Of a stretch of DNA of 21,991 nucleotides, positions 7,479 to 15,003 are shown piece after piece (within the stretch, counting starts at the first letter, position 1; every line of letters starts with the position of its first letter). The position numbers were made by a program, and so were the translations under genes. The DNA is from TMED13 sp042090305 (GTDB lineage Bacteria > Pseudomonadota > Alphaproteobacteria > Methylaequorales > Methylaequoraceae): positions 1 through 21,991 of the forward strand of contig JBELJQ010000027.1 in assembly GCA_042090305.1 (NCBI GenBank), in the 5' to 3' direction. Below the pieces are notes generated by a model. It did not search any database, was not told the origin of the DNA, and was given only the letters and a program-made list of their open reading frames with translations.

Positions 7479-7482
7479 GTTT
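7458..7482. promoter_or_regulatory. IscR type 1-like operator
   Basis: The 25-bp segment centred on 7470 matches 22 of 25 positions of the E. coli type 1 IscR consensus (ATASYYGACT, five bases, AGTCRRSTAT) as I remember it. The core ACTAATTTAGT (7465-7475) is a perfect palindrome about its central T. It lies in the 64-bp gap between divergent cysE and the hydrolase gene and covers the -35 box of the cysE promoter. iscR itself is the second gene of that operon, so autoregulation is the natural reading. The match was made by eye, without a matrix score. Confidence 0.72.
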
Positions 7483-7485
7483 ATT

Positions 7486-8118
7486 ATGCCCGAAATTTTG
7501 CTCAGTGGACCAGTTGGAAGGTTAGAAGCCAGATATACTCATCACAACAGCTCAACAAGTCCGTCTATATTAATTCTTCATGCCCATCCTGGTCATGGAG
7601 GAAACATGAATAATGACTTGTCACTGATGCTTCATAAATTCTTCTCAGATAGTGGTTTTTCAAGTTTAAGGTTCAATTTTCGTGGAGTTGGAAAGTCTGA
7701 TGGCGAACATGATGGAAGTGAGGGAGAGTTAGCAGATTCTGCCATTGCATTAGACTGGCTACAAAATCAGAATCCTGAATCTAAAGAATACTGGGTTTGT
7801 GGAATTTCTTTTGGAGCTTGGGTTGGAATGCAGCTTCTAATGAGAAGGCCTGAAATCCCAAAATTTATTCTTATAAGTCCACCAGTAGGAAAATATGATT
7901 TCAACTTTCTAGCACCATGTCCAGCATCTGGAGTAATTATATCAGGAGAAAAGGATAATCTTATCGACAGAGAACAAGTAAAAGAAGTAGCAACAAAGCT
8001 CAATAAACAGAAATCAATTTCTGTCAAACACGAACTTGTAAAGGGGGCTGACCATTTTTTCACTAATAGTCAAACAAAGGTAATTGAAAAAATTAAAAAA
8101 TACTTAAACTTAAAATAA
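7486..8118 (+). CDS. Alpha/beta hydrolase, conserved alphaproteobacterial family next to Fe-S genes
   Basis: A 210-residue serine hydrolase with no known substrate. The fold is recognisable from HAHPGHGGNMNN at 32-43, the RGVG turn at 66-69, the nucleophile elbow GISFG with S108, the acid D157 in GEKD, and H190 in GADHFF, giving a complete Ser-Asp-His triad. There is no signal peptide, so it should be cytoplasmic. Similar proteins with GPxGRLE near the start and SFGAWxGMQLLMRRPE are, as I recall, common in alphaproteobacteria near cysteine desulfurase and suf genes. It diverges from cysE across 64 bp containing the IscR-like site and converges on anmK with a 4-bp gap. No Shine-Dalgarno is visible before the ATG. 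Function unknown. Confidence 0.88.
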   Translation: MPEILLSGPVGRLEARYTHHNSSTSPSILILHAHPGHGGNMNNDLSLMLHKFFSDSGFSSLRFNFRGVGKSDGEHDGSEGELADSAIALDWLQNQNPESKEYWVCGISFGAWVGMQLLMRRPEIPKFILISPPVGKYDFNFLAPCPASGVIISGEKDNLIDREQVKEVATKLNKQKSISVKHELVKGADHFFTNSQTKVIEKIKKYLNLK

Positions 8119-8122
8119 ATTC

Positions 8123-9238
8123 CTACGGATTAAATATTTTTCCACAAACATTCTTTACTTCACATCCAGTTGTTTCAGGAAAGGATGAAGGAAGGCCCAT
8201 TAGTGTTCTTACTGAAATATAAGCAAATGCCTGAGACTCAATAAATTCGCTTTCAAAGCCTTTTTCATCAGAGAGTTTCACTTCATTAATTGGTAAAAGC
8301 TCCTTTAAATGCATCATAAGAGTTTTGTTTTTTATGCCTCCTCCAGAAAAAATCCACTCATCTATGTGATAACTATATTTCCTTTGTAAGTTAGAGATAG
8401 TTAGGGCTGTAAAAAAAGTTAGTGTTCTTAATAGATCATACTTATCAAAATTAGTGGGAATATAATTCTCCAATTTAAAATAATAATTATCAAAAGAAAC
8501 TGGATGTTTAGTTCTCATGAAATCTTTATTTTTCCAATCATCAATTAAAGCGCCAATGACTCTACCTTTTTCAGAATATTTCCCATTTATATCAAAATTT
8601 TCATTAAAATATTTAAAACAAAACTTATCCAATAGAACATTTCCTGGGCCAATATCTGAGGCATAGATAAGTTCTTTACCAATTAGCATTGTATAATTAG
8701 ATATTCCCCCAATGTTAACAACGACAATATTTTTGTTTTCTTTTGAAAATATTGCATGATGATAAATTGGAACTAATGGAGCACCCTGCCCTCCTTTATT
8801 AATATCGTTAATTCTAAAATCACTTACAACTCCGATACCAACATTTTCTGAGATTAACTTTGAGTTTCCTAATTGAATCGAAATCTTTTTTTCTGGAGCA
8901 TGAAATAAAGTAATACCATGCAGTCCAATTATATTAATTTTATCTTTTTTTAAATTTGAACTATCTATAAATAAATTTATTTTTTTAATAATATTTCTAG
9001 AGAATTCCTCATTTATATTTTTAAAAATATTTGATGTAATGGTTTTATCCAAACCTTTTACATTAAAATTAGTTATTACCGATTTAATTTTATTTATAAA
9101 TTCTATCTTAAATTCGAAATACTCATTTTTGATTACATTAATATCTTTTTTGCCATCCGTTTTTATTAAAGATATATCTATACCATCGAGTGAAGTTCCA
9201 CTCATAATTCCGATTGAATAATATTCTTTTTTTTTCAT
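8123..9238 (-). CDS. anmK: Anhydro-N-acetylmuramic acid kinase AnmK
   Basis: Opens and phosphorylates 1,6-anhydro-MurNAc to MurNAc-6-phosphate, returning murein fragments to metabolism. The 371-residue protein has SGTSLDG at 13-19 (phosphate loop), GLHGITLFH, GQGAPLVP, NIGGISNY, the catalytic-region SDIGPGN, and the C-terminal FSGGGIKN of the ASKHA kinase fold. Length matches the family (about 370). It diverges from tyrS with only 27 bp between start codons and converges on the hydrolase. With amiC and mrcA it makes a third peptidoglycan gene in the window. The downstream enzyme MurQ is not in view. Confidence 0.95.
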   Translation of the reverse strand: MKKKEYYSIGIMSGTSLDGIDISLIKTDGKKDINVIKNEYFEFKIEFINKIKSVITNFNVKGLDKTITSNIFKNINEEFSRNIIKKINLFIDSSNLKKDKINIIGLHGITLFHAPEKKISIQLGNSKLISENVGIGVVSDFRINDINKGGQGAPLVPIYHHAIFSKENKNIVVVNIGGISNYTMLIGKELIYASDIGPGNVLLDKFCFKYFNENFDINGKYSEKGRVIGALIDDWKNKDFMRTKHPVSFDNYYFKLENYIPTNFDKYDLLRTLTFFTALTISNLQRKYSYHIDEWIFSGGGIKNKTLMMHLKELLPINEVKLSDEKGFESEFIESQAFAYISVRTLMGLPSSFPETTGCEVKNVCGKIFNP

Positions 9239-9240
9239 AA

Positions 9241-9253
9241 GTTATAGTATAAC
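9241..9253. promoter_or_regulatory. Palindrome with back-to-back -10-like boxes between anmK and tyrS
   Basis: GTTATAGTATAAC is a perfect inverted repeat about its central G inside the 27-bp gap between divergent anmK and tyrS. It reads TATAGT on the plus strand and TATACT on the minus strand, each 5 of 6 to TATAAT. Neither direction has a clear -35 box. Used for tyrS it would leave a leader of about 10 bases; used for anmK the transcript would be almost leaderless. It may be a shared bidirectional promoter element, or a chance feature of A+T-rich DNA. Confidence 0.35.
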
Positions 9254-9265
9254 CTCTGGAATATT

Positions 9266-10546
9266 ATGAAAAATAATTTTTATGATTTTTTAGATTCAAG
9301 AAACTTTATACATCAATCAACTGATGAAAAACAAATAAAAAAATTATTTAAGAATGAAAGTTGTATTGGTTATATAGGCTTTGATTGTACCTCGGATAGT
9401 TTGCATGTTGGCTCATTACTTCCGCTAATGATACTTAGACACTTCCAAAATTTTGGTCATAAACCTCTGATACTTCTAGGAGGCGGTACAACACTAATAG
9501 GCGATCCATCCGGTAAAGATTCCACAAGAAAAATTTTAAGTATTGATGAGATTAGTCAAAATAAAAAAAAACTAAAACTAATTTTTGAAAGATTTGTATC
9601 ATTCGATCCAAATCTAAAAAACTCAGCATTATTAGTTGATAATTTTAATTGGTTATCCAATCTAAATTTGATTGACTTTCTAAGGGAAATTGGGAGTAAA
9701 TTTTCGGTTAATAAGATGATTAGTCTTGAATCGTCAAAATTAAGACTTCAAAGAGAACAAAACTTAAGTTTTTTAGAATTTAATTATTCCATTTTACAAG
9801 CATATGATTTTCTTGAACTTCATAATAAATATAATTGTTCAATACAATTTGGAGGGTCTGATCAATGGGGAAATATTATTTCAGGAATAGAACTAATAAA
9901 AAAAGTAAAAGATAACCAATCTTATGGATTAACTACACCATTAATAACTACGTCCACAGGTAATAAAATGGGTAAAACAGCTGATGGAGCAATTTGGCTA
10001 TCTAAAGATAAGTTAAATGTAAAAGACTTTTGGCAATATTGGAGAAATACTTCCGATGAAGACACAATCAAATTTCTTCTTTATTTTACAGATATTAAAA
10101 AAGAAGAGATATTAGAATACCAAAATTCAGAAAATGATATTAATAAGTTAAAGATTTTGCTCGCTAATGAAGTAACTAAACTTTGTCATGGTGAGGCTGA
10201 ATCAAAAAGAGCAGAAAATGAAGCTAAAATCATTTTATCAAGAGGTTTTATAGACTCTTCAGTTATTGATAATTGTCAACAGAAAATTACTATTAAAAAA
10301 GAAAAATTAAATGAAGGTCTAACAATTAAACAAACCCTGATTGACTTGAAATTAACCTCTTCTAATGGAGAGTCAAAAAGATTAATAACTCAGGGTGGAG
10401 TTAAAATCAATGATAATATTATAAACAATAAAGATCAAAAACTAGATATTGAAATGTTTAAAGAAATTCCTGATCTTAATAGTTCCCTTTATGTAATAAT
10501 CTATTTAGGGAAAAAAAAATACGGAATAGTTGAATTAATCAGTTAA
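9266..10546 (+). CDS. tyrS: Tyrosyl-tRNA synthetase TyrS
   Basis: Class I synthetase that charges tRNA-Tyr. In the 426-residue protein the HIGH-like motif is LHVGS at about 46-50 (in YIGFDCTSDSLHVGS), the tyrosine-binding region includes QFGGSDQWGNI, and the KMSKS-like loop is GNKMGKT at about 231-237. An S4 RNA-binding domain occupies roughly the last 75 residues (TSSNGESKRLITQGGVKIND). The TyrRS-I type and length fit proteobacteria. Its 3' end overlaps the convergent AsmA-like gene by 12 bp. The ribosome binding site is weak (TGGA 8 bases before the ATG). Confidence 0.97.
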   Translation: MKNNFYDFLDSRNFIHQSTDEKQIKKLFKNESCIGYIGFDCTSDSLHVGSLLPLMILRHFQNFGHKPLILLGGGTTLIGDPSGKDSTRKILSIDEISQNKKKLKLIFERFVSFDPNLKNSALLVDNFNWLSNLNLIDFLREIGSKFSVNKMISLESSKLRLQREQNLSFLEFNYSILQAYDFLELHNKYNCSIQFGGSDQWGNIISGIELIKKVKDNQSYGLTTPLITTSTGNKMGKTADGAIWLSKDKLNVKDFWQYWRNTSDEDTIKFLLYFTDIKKEEILEYQNSENDINKLKILLANEVTKLCHGEAESKRAENEAKIILSRGFIDSSVIDNCQQKITIKKEKLNEGLTIKQTLIDLKLTSSNGESKRLITQGGVKINDNIINNKDQKLDIEMFKEIPDLNSSLYVIIYLGKKKYGIVELIS

Positions 10547-13396
10547 AAAATTTTTTAAAATATTCGGAACAAAAACAGATATTGGATTATAGGAAATATC
10601 AATTTCTCCTTTATCATCTTTCTCAATTTTGAAGTTGGCACCAATTAAACCATCTTCAGGTGAACCAGCAGTAATAATATCACCTACAATAGGAAATTTT
10701 GTCAATAGGGTGTTAAGGGTATATGCTGGTATCATTGACCCATTTACCAGTAAATAATCATTATCCAAACCAATTACCGAATCAAATTGAATGCCCAACT
10801 CGCTTCCAGTCAAAAGACTATCAACTATTCTAAGTTTATTTTTTGAAAGTTCGTACCTAGCTTTGTATTTGTCAAATATTATTCCACCATCTTTTATTTT
10901 TTGAGCTAATCCCTGAAGAGAAAACAAACTGAAAAAATTAGCAAAGAATGGTGCATCAGTAAATACAATATCATTACCTGCAATTAAGCCTTCATACAAA
11001 TTAGAGCCATACGAACTTGCACCCTCAATTTTAATACTTCCTCTATTCACACCAATATCTTCTCCTAATAGCTTAACTAAATCAGGTAAATAATTTGATT
11101 CTAAAATGAATTTTTTTTTATTCTTTTCATCTACAATTAAAACTTTATGTTTTTTTTTCTCGGAAGCAAAAAGCATATTTAGATTTTGAATCAATCCGTT
11201 TTTAATTGATATATCTAATATGGGATTTTCAAATTTAACGTCACTTATCACAACCTCTTTGATTTTAGTACGAAAAATTATATCATTTAAATCCGAACCT
11301 TTATTGTCAAACAAATTAAAGTCTGAAAAAGTGAACTTATCCCCAGACAATAAAACTTCATTATTTTTATTATTAAACGTTAGCTTAAAGTTTTGAATTG
11401 GACTCTCTAATTTAGAAATTTCTATATTCGTAAATGAGTCTTTATCAAAAATAGCATTTATTTCAGCTGCAAAGTTTTTACAGTTAAGATCAAAGAATAT
11501 AGAGTTAAGGTCTCCAAAAGGACTAACTAAAAACCTAACCCTCCCACCTCTTGTAATTAAATCATCACCTAAAAATTTAGATATTATTTCATATTCATCA
11601 AGATTTCCAATACCTTCAACTTTAAAGGTATCATCATCTAAAAGTTCGATTTTAAAATCAAATGGTATTTTTCCATTATCAATAATTTTTTGATCAAATA
11701 TAACCGAGGGTATTGAATCTGCATCGAGAATGTAAGAACCACTTATCACATTTTTTAAATTATTATTCTCCTGAAATTGGTTGCCTTCAAACTTAAAACT
11801 AGATCCTAATAACTCACCATTACCGCTAAAATTAATATCATCATTTTTAATTTTTATATTGAGATTAAAATGTTCAAGATCATAATTATTATAAAATTTA
11901 CTGAATATTGATTCACTTATTTCAACATCGGCTTTGTACTTTATTTGCTCAGTTTTTAAATTAACTAATAAGGGAAAAGATAATGTTAGAATAATACTAT
12001 TATTTCCAATAACAGTTCTGAGGTTGGAATAAGTTTGTTTATCAATAATTGATGAATCAAGGTATTGAATTACATTCTCGTTAGAGCCAATAATTTGAAG
12101 AGAAACATCACTTTTTTCAACATCACTGTCCAAATCAAATAGAACTACTTTTCCGTTTAAAATTTCTAAGTTTTGTGAATATCCGCCTTCGATATTAAAA
12201 GAAATACTATTAGAATTAATTTTTGCCTTACCGTTAAGATTTTTAACAATTGGCATTTCTTCCATATACCTTATTTCAGTATTAAAAAAATCAAACTCAC
12301 CATCTAAAGACTCAAGAGTTAAACCTTTATGAATCAAAAAGAATATATCTAATTTTAAATTAGAAATATTCCCAGAGGAATTTGCATTCATCCAATCATA
12401 TACCGACATCTTAAAATCCTTCGGCCATGATTTTAATAAATAAGAAATATCCAACTTATCGGTTTCGATCTTCATTTTTGATTTGTTATTAGATAAATCC
12501 AATCCAACTGATAAGTTATAATATATTCCATCATCAAGAAAATTTAAATTAGTTTGTAATATCCTATTTCCTTTTTTTCCGATAAGATCCGCACCGTTCA
12601 GCTTAACATAATTCTTACCTTTATTACTTAAATAATTAAGTTCTGTGTTTATTTTGATATTAAAACTTTCAATATTGCTTAAAATATTTTTATTTACAAT
12701 ATTAAACATCCCATCGCCCGAAACATTCAAATGATCTACAAAGAAATTATTTGTACTTAAAAAAATACTCAAAAAATTTAAGTTAAAGTTATTCACCTTA
12801 AAATTATAAAGTTCATCAACCTTTTCTTTTTTTATAAGTACATAGTTATCGGATGATGCACTGGTTTCATTTGCTAAAAAATTAAAAGTATTATCTTTTA
12901 CTAATAAGTCAAAAATATATCGACTTTTGTTATTTTCCGAAATATTTAACTCTAAAGAGCTATCAACTATTTCAATATTTTTAAAATAATTTAAATATTC
13001 AAATTCATTAATTCTATTTCTCGATTCAAAATCATGTTCTGAAAGATTATACTGAAATTTTCCATCGAATATTTTTAATGTGGTGTCAAAAAGACTTTCC
13101 GTAAGCGTTATATTCACACCTACTAGTACATTTTTCAAATACGTTTCACCAACTAGAATATCCTCGGCTAAAATCTCAAAATTTTTTGAAATTTTATTAA
13201 AACTTAAATATACGCTTCCAATTTCTCTGACATTTAGTTTTTCATAGATAGCACTTTTCCTGTCAAAATAATCAAGTAAATTAATTTTGACTGGCTTCAA
13301 TGAGATCAAAAAAAGCAATGAAAACAATGAGGTCAAAATAAATAGAAAAAGCAATGAAAAAATTAATGATAGCTTGATTAAATATTTATTTTTCAT
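10535..13396 (-). CDS. Large AsmA/YhdP-family envelope protein (DUF3971-like)
   Basis: A 953-residue protein with a short basic N-terminus and one membrane segment at about 7-33, followed by a long beta-rich region predicted to lie in the periplasm. The C-terminal part is the most recognisable: FFSLFSLQGLAQKIKDGG, then MIPAYTLNTLLTKFPIVGDII and a final GANFKIEKD. These resemble the AsmA-like C-terminal domain of YhdP and its alphaproteobacterial relatives. AsmA-family proteins (YhdP, TamB, YdbH) are thought to bridge the periplasm and carry phospholipid to the outer membrane. That role is inferred by family only. It overlaps tyrS by 12 bp at the 3' end and diverges from the peroxiredoxin gene across 58 bp. 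The middle is too diverged to subdivide by eye. Confidence 0.8.
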   Translation of the reverse strand: MKNKYLIKLSLIFSLLFLFILTSLFSLLFLISLKPVKINLLDYFDRKSAIYEKLNVREIGSVYLSFNKISKNFEILAEDILVGETYLKNVLVGVNITLTESLFDTTLKIFDGKFQYNLSEHDFESRNRINEFEYLNYFKNIEIVDSSLELNISENNKSRYIFDLLVKDNTFNFLANETSASSDNYVLIKKEKVDELYNFKVNNFNLNFLSIFLSTNNFFVDHLNVSGDGMFNIVNKNILSNIESFNIKINTELNYLSNKGKNYVKLNGADLIGKKGNRILQTNLNFLDDGIYYNLSVGLDLSNNKSKMKIETDKLDISYLLKSWPKDFKMSVYDWMNANSSGNISNLKLDIFFLIHKGLTLESLDGEFDFFNTEIRYMEEMPIVKNLNGKAKINSNSISFNIEGGYSQNLEILNGKVVLFDLDSDVEKSDVSLQIIGSNENVIQYLDSSIIDKQTYSNLRTVIGNNSIILTLSFPLLVNLKTEQIKYKADVEISESIFSKFYNNYDLEHFNLNIKIKNDDINFSGNGELLGSSFKFEGNQFQENNNLKNVISGSYILDADSIPSVIFDQKIIDNGKIPFDFKIELLDDDTFKVEGIGNLDEYEIISKFLGDDLITRGGRVRFLVSPFGDLNSIFFDLNCKNFAAEINAIFDKDSFTNIEISKLESPIQNFKLTFNNKNNEVLLSGDKFTFSDFNLFDNKGSDLNDIIFRTKIKEVVISDVKFENPILDISIKNGLIQNLNMLFASEKKKHKVLIVDEKNKKKFILESNYLPDLVKLLGEDIGVNRGSIKIEGASSYGSNLYEGLIAGNDIVFTDAPFFANFFSLFSLQGLAQKIKDGGIIFDKYKARYELSKNKLRIVDSLLTGSELGIQFDSVIGLDNDYLLVNGSMIPAYTLNTLLTKFPIVGDIITAGSPEDGLIGANFKIEKDDKGEIDISYNPISVFVPNILKNFLTD

Positions 13397-13454
13397 ATTA
13401 ATATAATTACATTAAAGATTACTAATTTAATTACAAATCAAAAAAGGTATAAAA

Positions 13455-13916
13455 ATGGAAATTGGAGATAAACTAAAAGATTTAGAGTTCAAAATTGATG
13501 ATTCTAATATTATTAAAAATTCAGAGTTAACTAGTAAATACACTATAATTTATTTTTATCCAAAAGATGATACACCTGGCTGTACAAAAGAGGCTATTGA
13601 TTTCAGTAGTAAAATAGAAGTATTAAAAAAAAATGATATATCAATTTACGGTATTTCAAAAGACTCTTCAGAAAAACATATGAAATTTATAAACAAGCAC
13701 GGTTTAAAATTTGACTTAATAACAGATGAAAGTGGGCGTCTTTGTGAAAAGTTTAATGTGTGGGTTGAAAAATCTATGTACGGAAAAAAATATATGGGAA
13801 TACAGAGAGCTACATTCTTAATAGATAGTAATCAAACAATAATTAATGTTTGGAGGAATGTGAAAGTTAAAAACCATGCAGATGAAGTATTAAATTTTAT
13901 ATTAGATTTAAATTAA
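13455..13916 (+). CDS. bcp: Peroxiredoxin of the Bcp/PrxQ family
   Basis: Thiol peroxidase that reduces hydroperoxides. The 153-residue protein has the signature YPKDDTPGCTKEA at 35-47 with peroxidatic C43, a normal Bcp length and the family C-terminus. The usual resolving cysteine five residues later (E. coli C50) is replaced by I48. The only other cysteine is C97 in GRLCEKFNVW, a position E. coli Bcp also has (C99). It may therefore work as a 1-Cys enzyme or use C97 or an external thiol. A Shine-Dalgarno-like AAGGT lies shortly before the ATG. The 58-bp gap to the divergent AsmA-like gene has a TATAAT at 13402-13407 but no good -35. Its end overlaps prfB by 9 bp. Confidence 0.93.
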   Translation: MEIGDKLKDLEFKIDDSNIIKNSELTSKYTIIYFYPKDDTPGCTKEAIDFSSKIEVLKKNDISIYGISKDSSEKHMKFINKHGLKFDLITDESGRLCEKFNVWVEKSMYGKKYMGIQRATFLIDSNQTIINVWRNVKVKNHADEVLNFILDLN

Positions 13917-15003
13917 TTTAATTAATTGGTTTTCCAGAATATTATCAATCTTTCCATCAAGTACATTATTCACATCCGAAATCTCGAATTTTGTTCTATG
14001 GTCTTTGACCATAGTGTAAGGTTGCATTATGTAGGATCTTATTTGATTCCCCCAACCAATATCTCCCTTTTCAGTTCTATTTTTTTTATTTTCTTCTTCC
14101 TCTTTAGTAATTTGAAGTTCAAATAGTTTAGACTTTAAGAGATCAAGTGCAATTGTTTTGTTTCTATGTTGAGACCTGCTGCTTTGACACTGAACCACAA
14201 TTTTTGTCGGAATATGTGTAATTCTAACAGCACTATCAGTTTTATTAACATGTTGACCACCTGCACCCGATGCTCTAAAAGTATCTATCTTTAGTTCTTT
14301 TTCATTAACGTCAATTTCAATTGTACTATCAATCTCAGGATAACAATAAACAGATGCAAAGCTTGTATGCCGTCTTGATTGAGAGTCAAATGGTGATATT
14401 CTAACAAGCCGATGAACACCATTTTCTAATTTTAACCAACCGTAACAATTTTCTCCTTCAATTCTAATTGCGATAGATTTAAATCCTGCTTCCTCACCTA
14501 TATGTTGGTCAATTATAGTAACTTTATGTCCGGAATGTTCTGCCCATCGAGAATACATCCTGTAAAGCATCGCAACCCAATCTTGGGATTCGACTCCACC
14601 CGCACCCGAATTAATTTCTAAAATTACATTTTTAGAGTCAGCCTTACCTACCATTAAGGTTTGTATGTATTGAGAATTTAGAGATGATGTAAGAGACTCC
14701 AATTCTTTTTGTAATTCCTTTAGGAGTTCTTCATTTTTCTCATTCTGAGAGAGTTTAACTAATTCTTTTATATCAGAAAAGCTAGAACAATTATCATCAA
14801 ATGAATTGAGAAAACCTTGAATATAGTTTCTTTTTTTTAAGTATTTTCCAGTTTTGTTATGGTCTGTCCAATTTGTCTGATTCTGTAAACTTTTATCAAT
14901 AGTTTTTAATTCATCTCTGATTTTTTTTTTTTCAAACAAACCCCCTCAGGTTCTTAATCAAAACCTCAATTTTAGTTACTTGTTCTTCAATATCAAAATT
15001 CAT
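13908..15003 (-). CDS. prfB: Peptide chain release factor 2, expressed by programmed +1 frameshift
   Basis: RF2 ends translation at UGA and UAA. The main frame holds SPF (about 203-205, stop recognition) and GGQ in SGAGGQHVNKT (about 248-250), numbered on the full protein. The gene starts at an ATG at 15003, abutting the mrcA stop, with AGAGGA nine bases upstream. It reads 23 codons (MNFDIEEQVTKIE...LRGFV), then meets UGA at 14934-14932. Shifting +1 after codon 23 continues as EKKKIRDELK and yields about 364 residues, as in E. coli (365). The segments are 15003-14935 and 14933-13908. The TTG at 14939 is not the likely start, since it would drop the conserved N-terminal helix. Rising RF2 would reduce frameshifting and so limit its own synthesis. 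Confidence 0.95.
14932..14946 (-). promoter_or_regulatory. RF2 recoding (+1 frameshift) element
   Basis: On the minus strand the codons are AGG GGG TTT GTT TGA, followed by A. The AGGGGG acts as the internal Shine-Dalgarno sequence; it is at the same distance from the stop as in E. coli (AGG GGG TAT CTT TGA C) and is very G-rich for this genome. The P-site codon is GTT rather than the usual CTT, and the base after TGA is A rather than C. An A12 run starts with the A of the stop codon (14921-14932). Confidence 0.9.

Noticed and set aside
14935..14939. prfB starting at TTG 14939 as a simple 343-residue gene
   Set aside because: The conserved RF2 N-terminus lies upstream in the other frame from ATG 15003 with a good Shine-Dalgarno, and the AGGGGG-UGA recoding site joins the two; the TTG is incidental.
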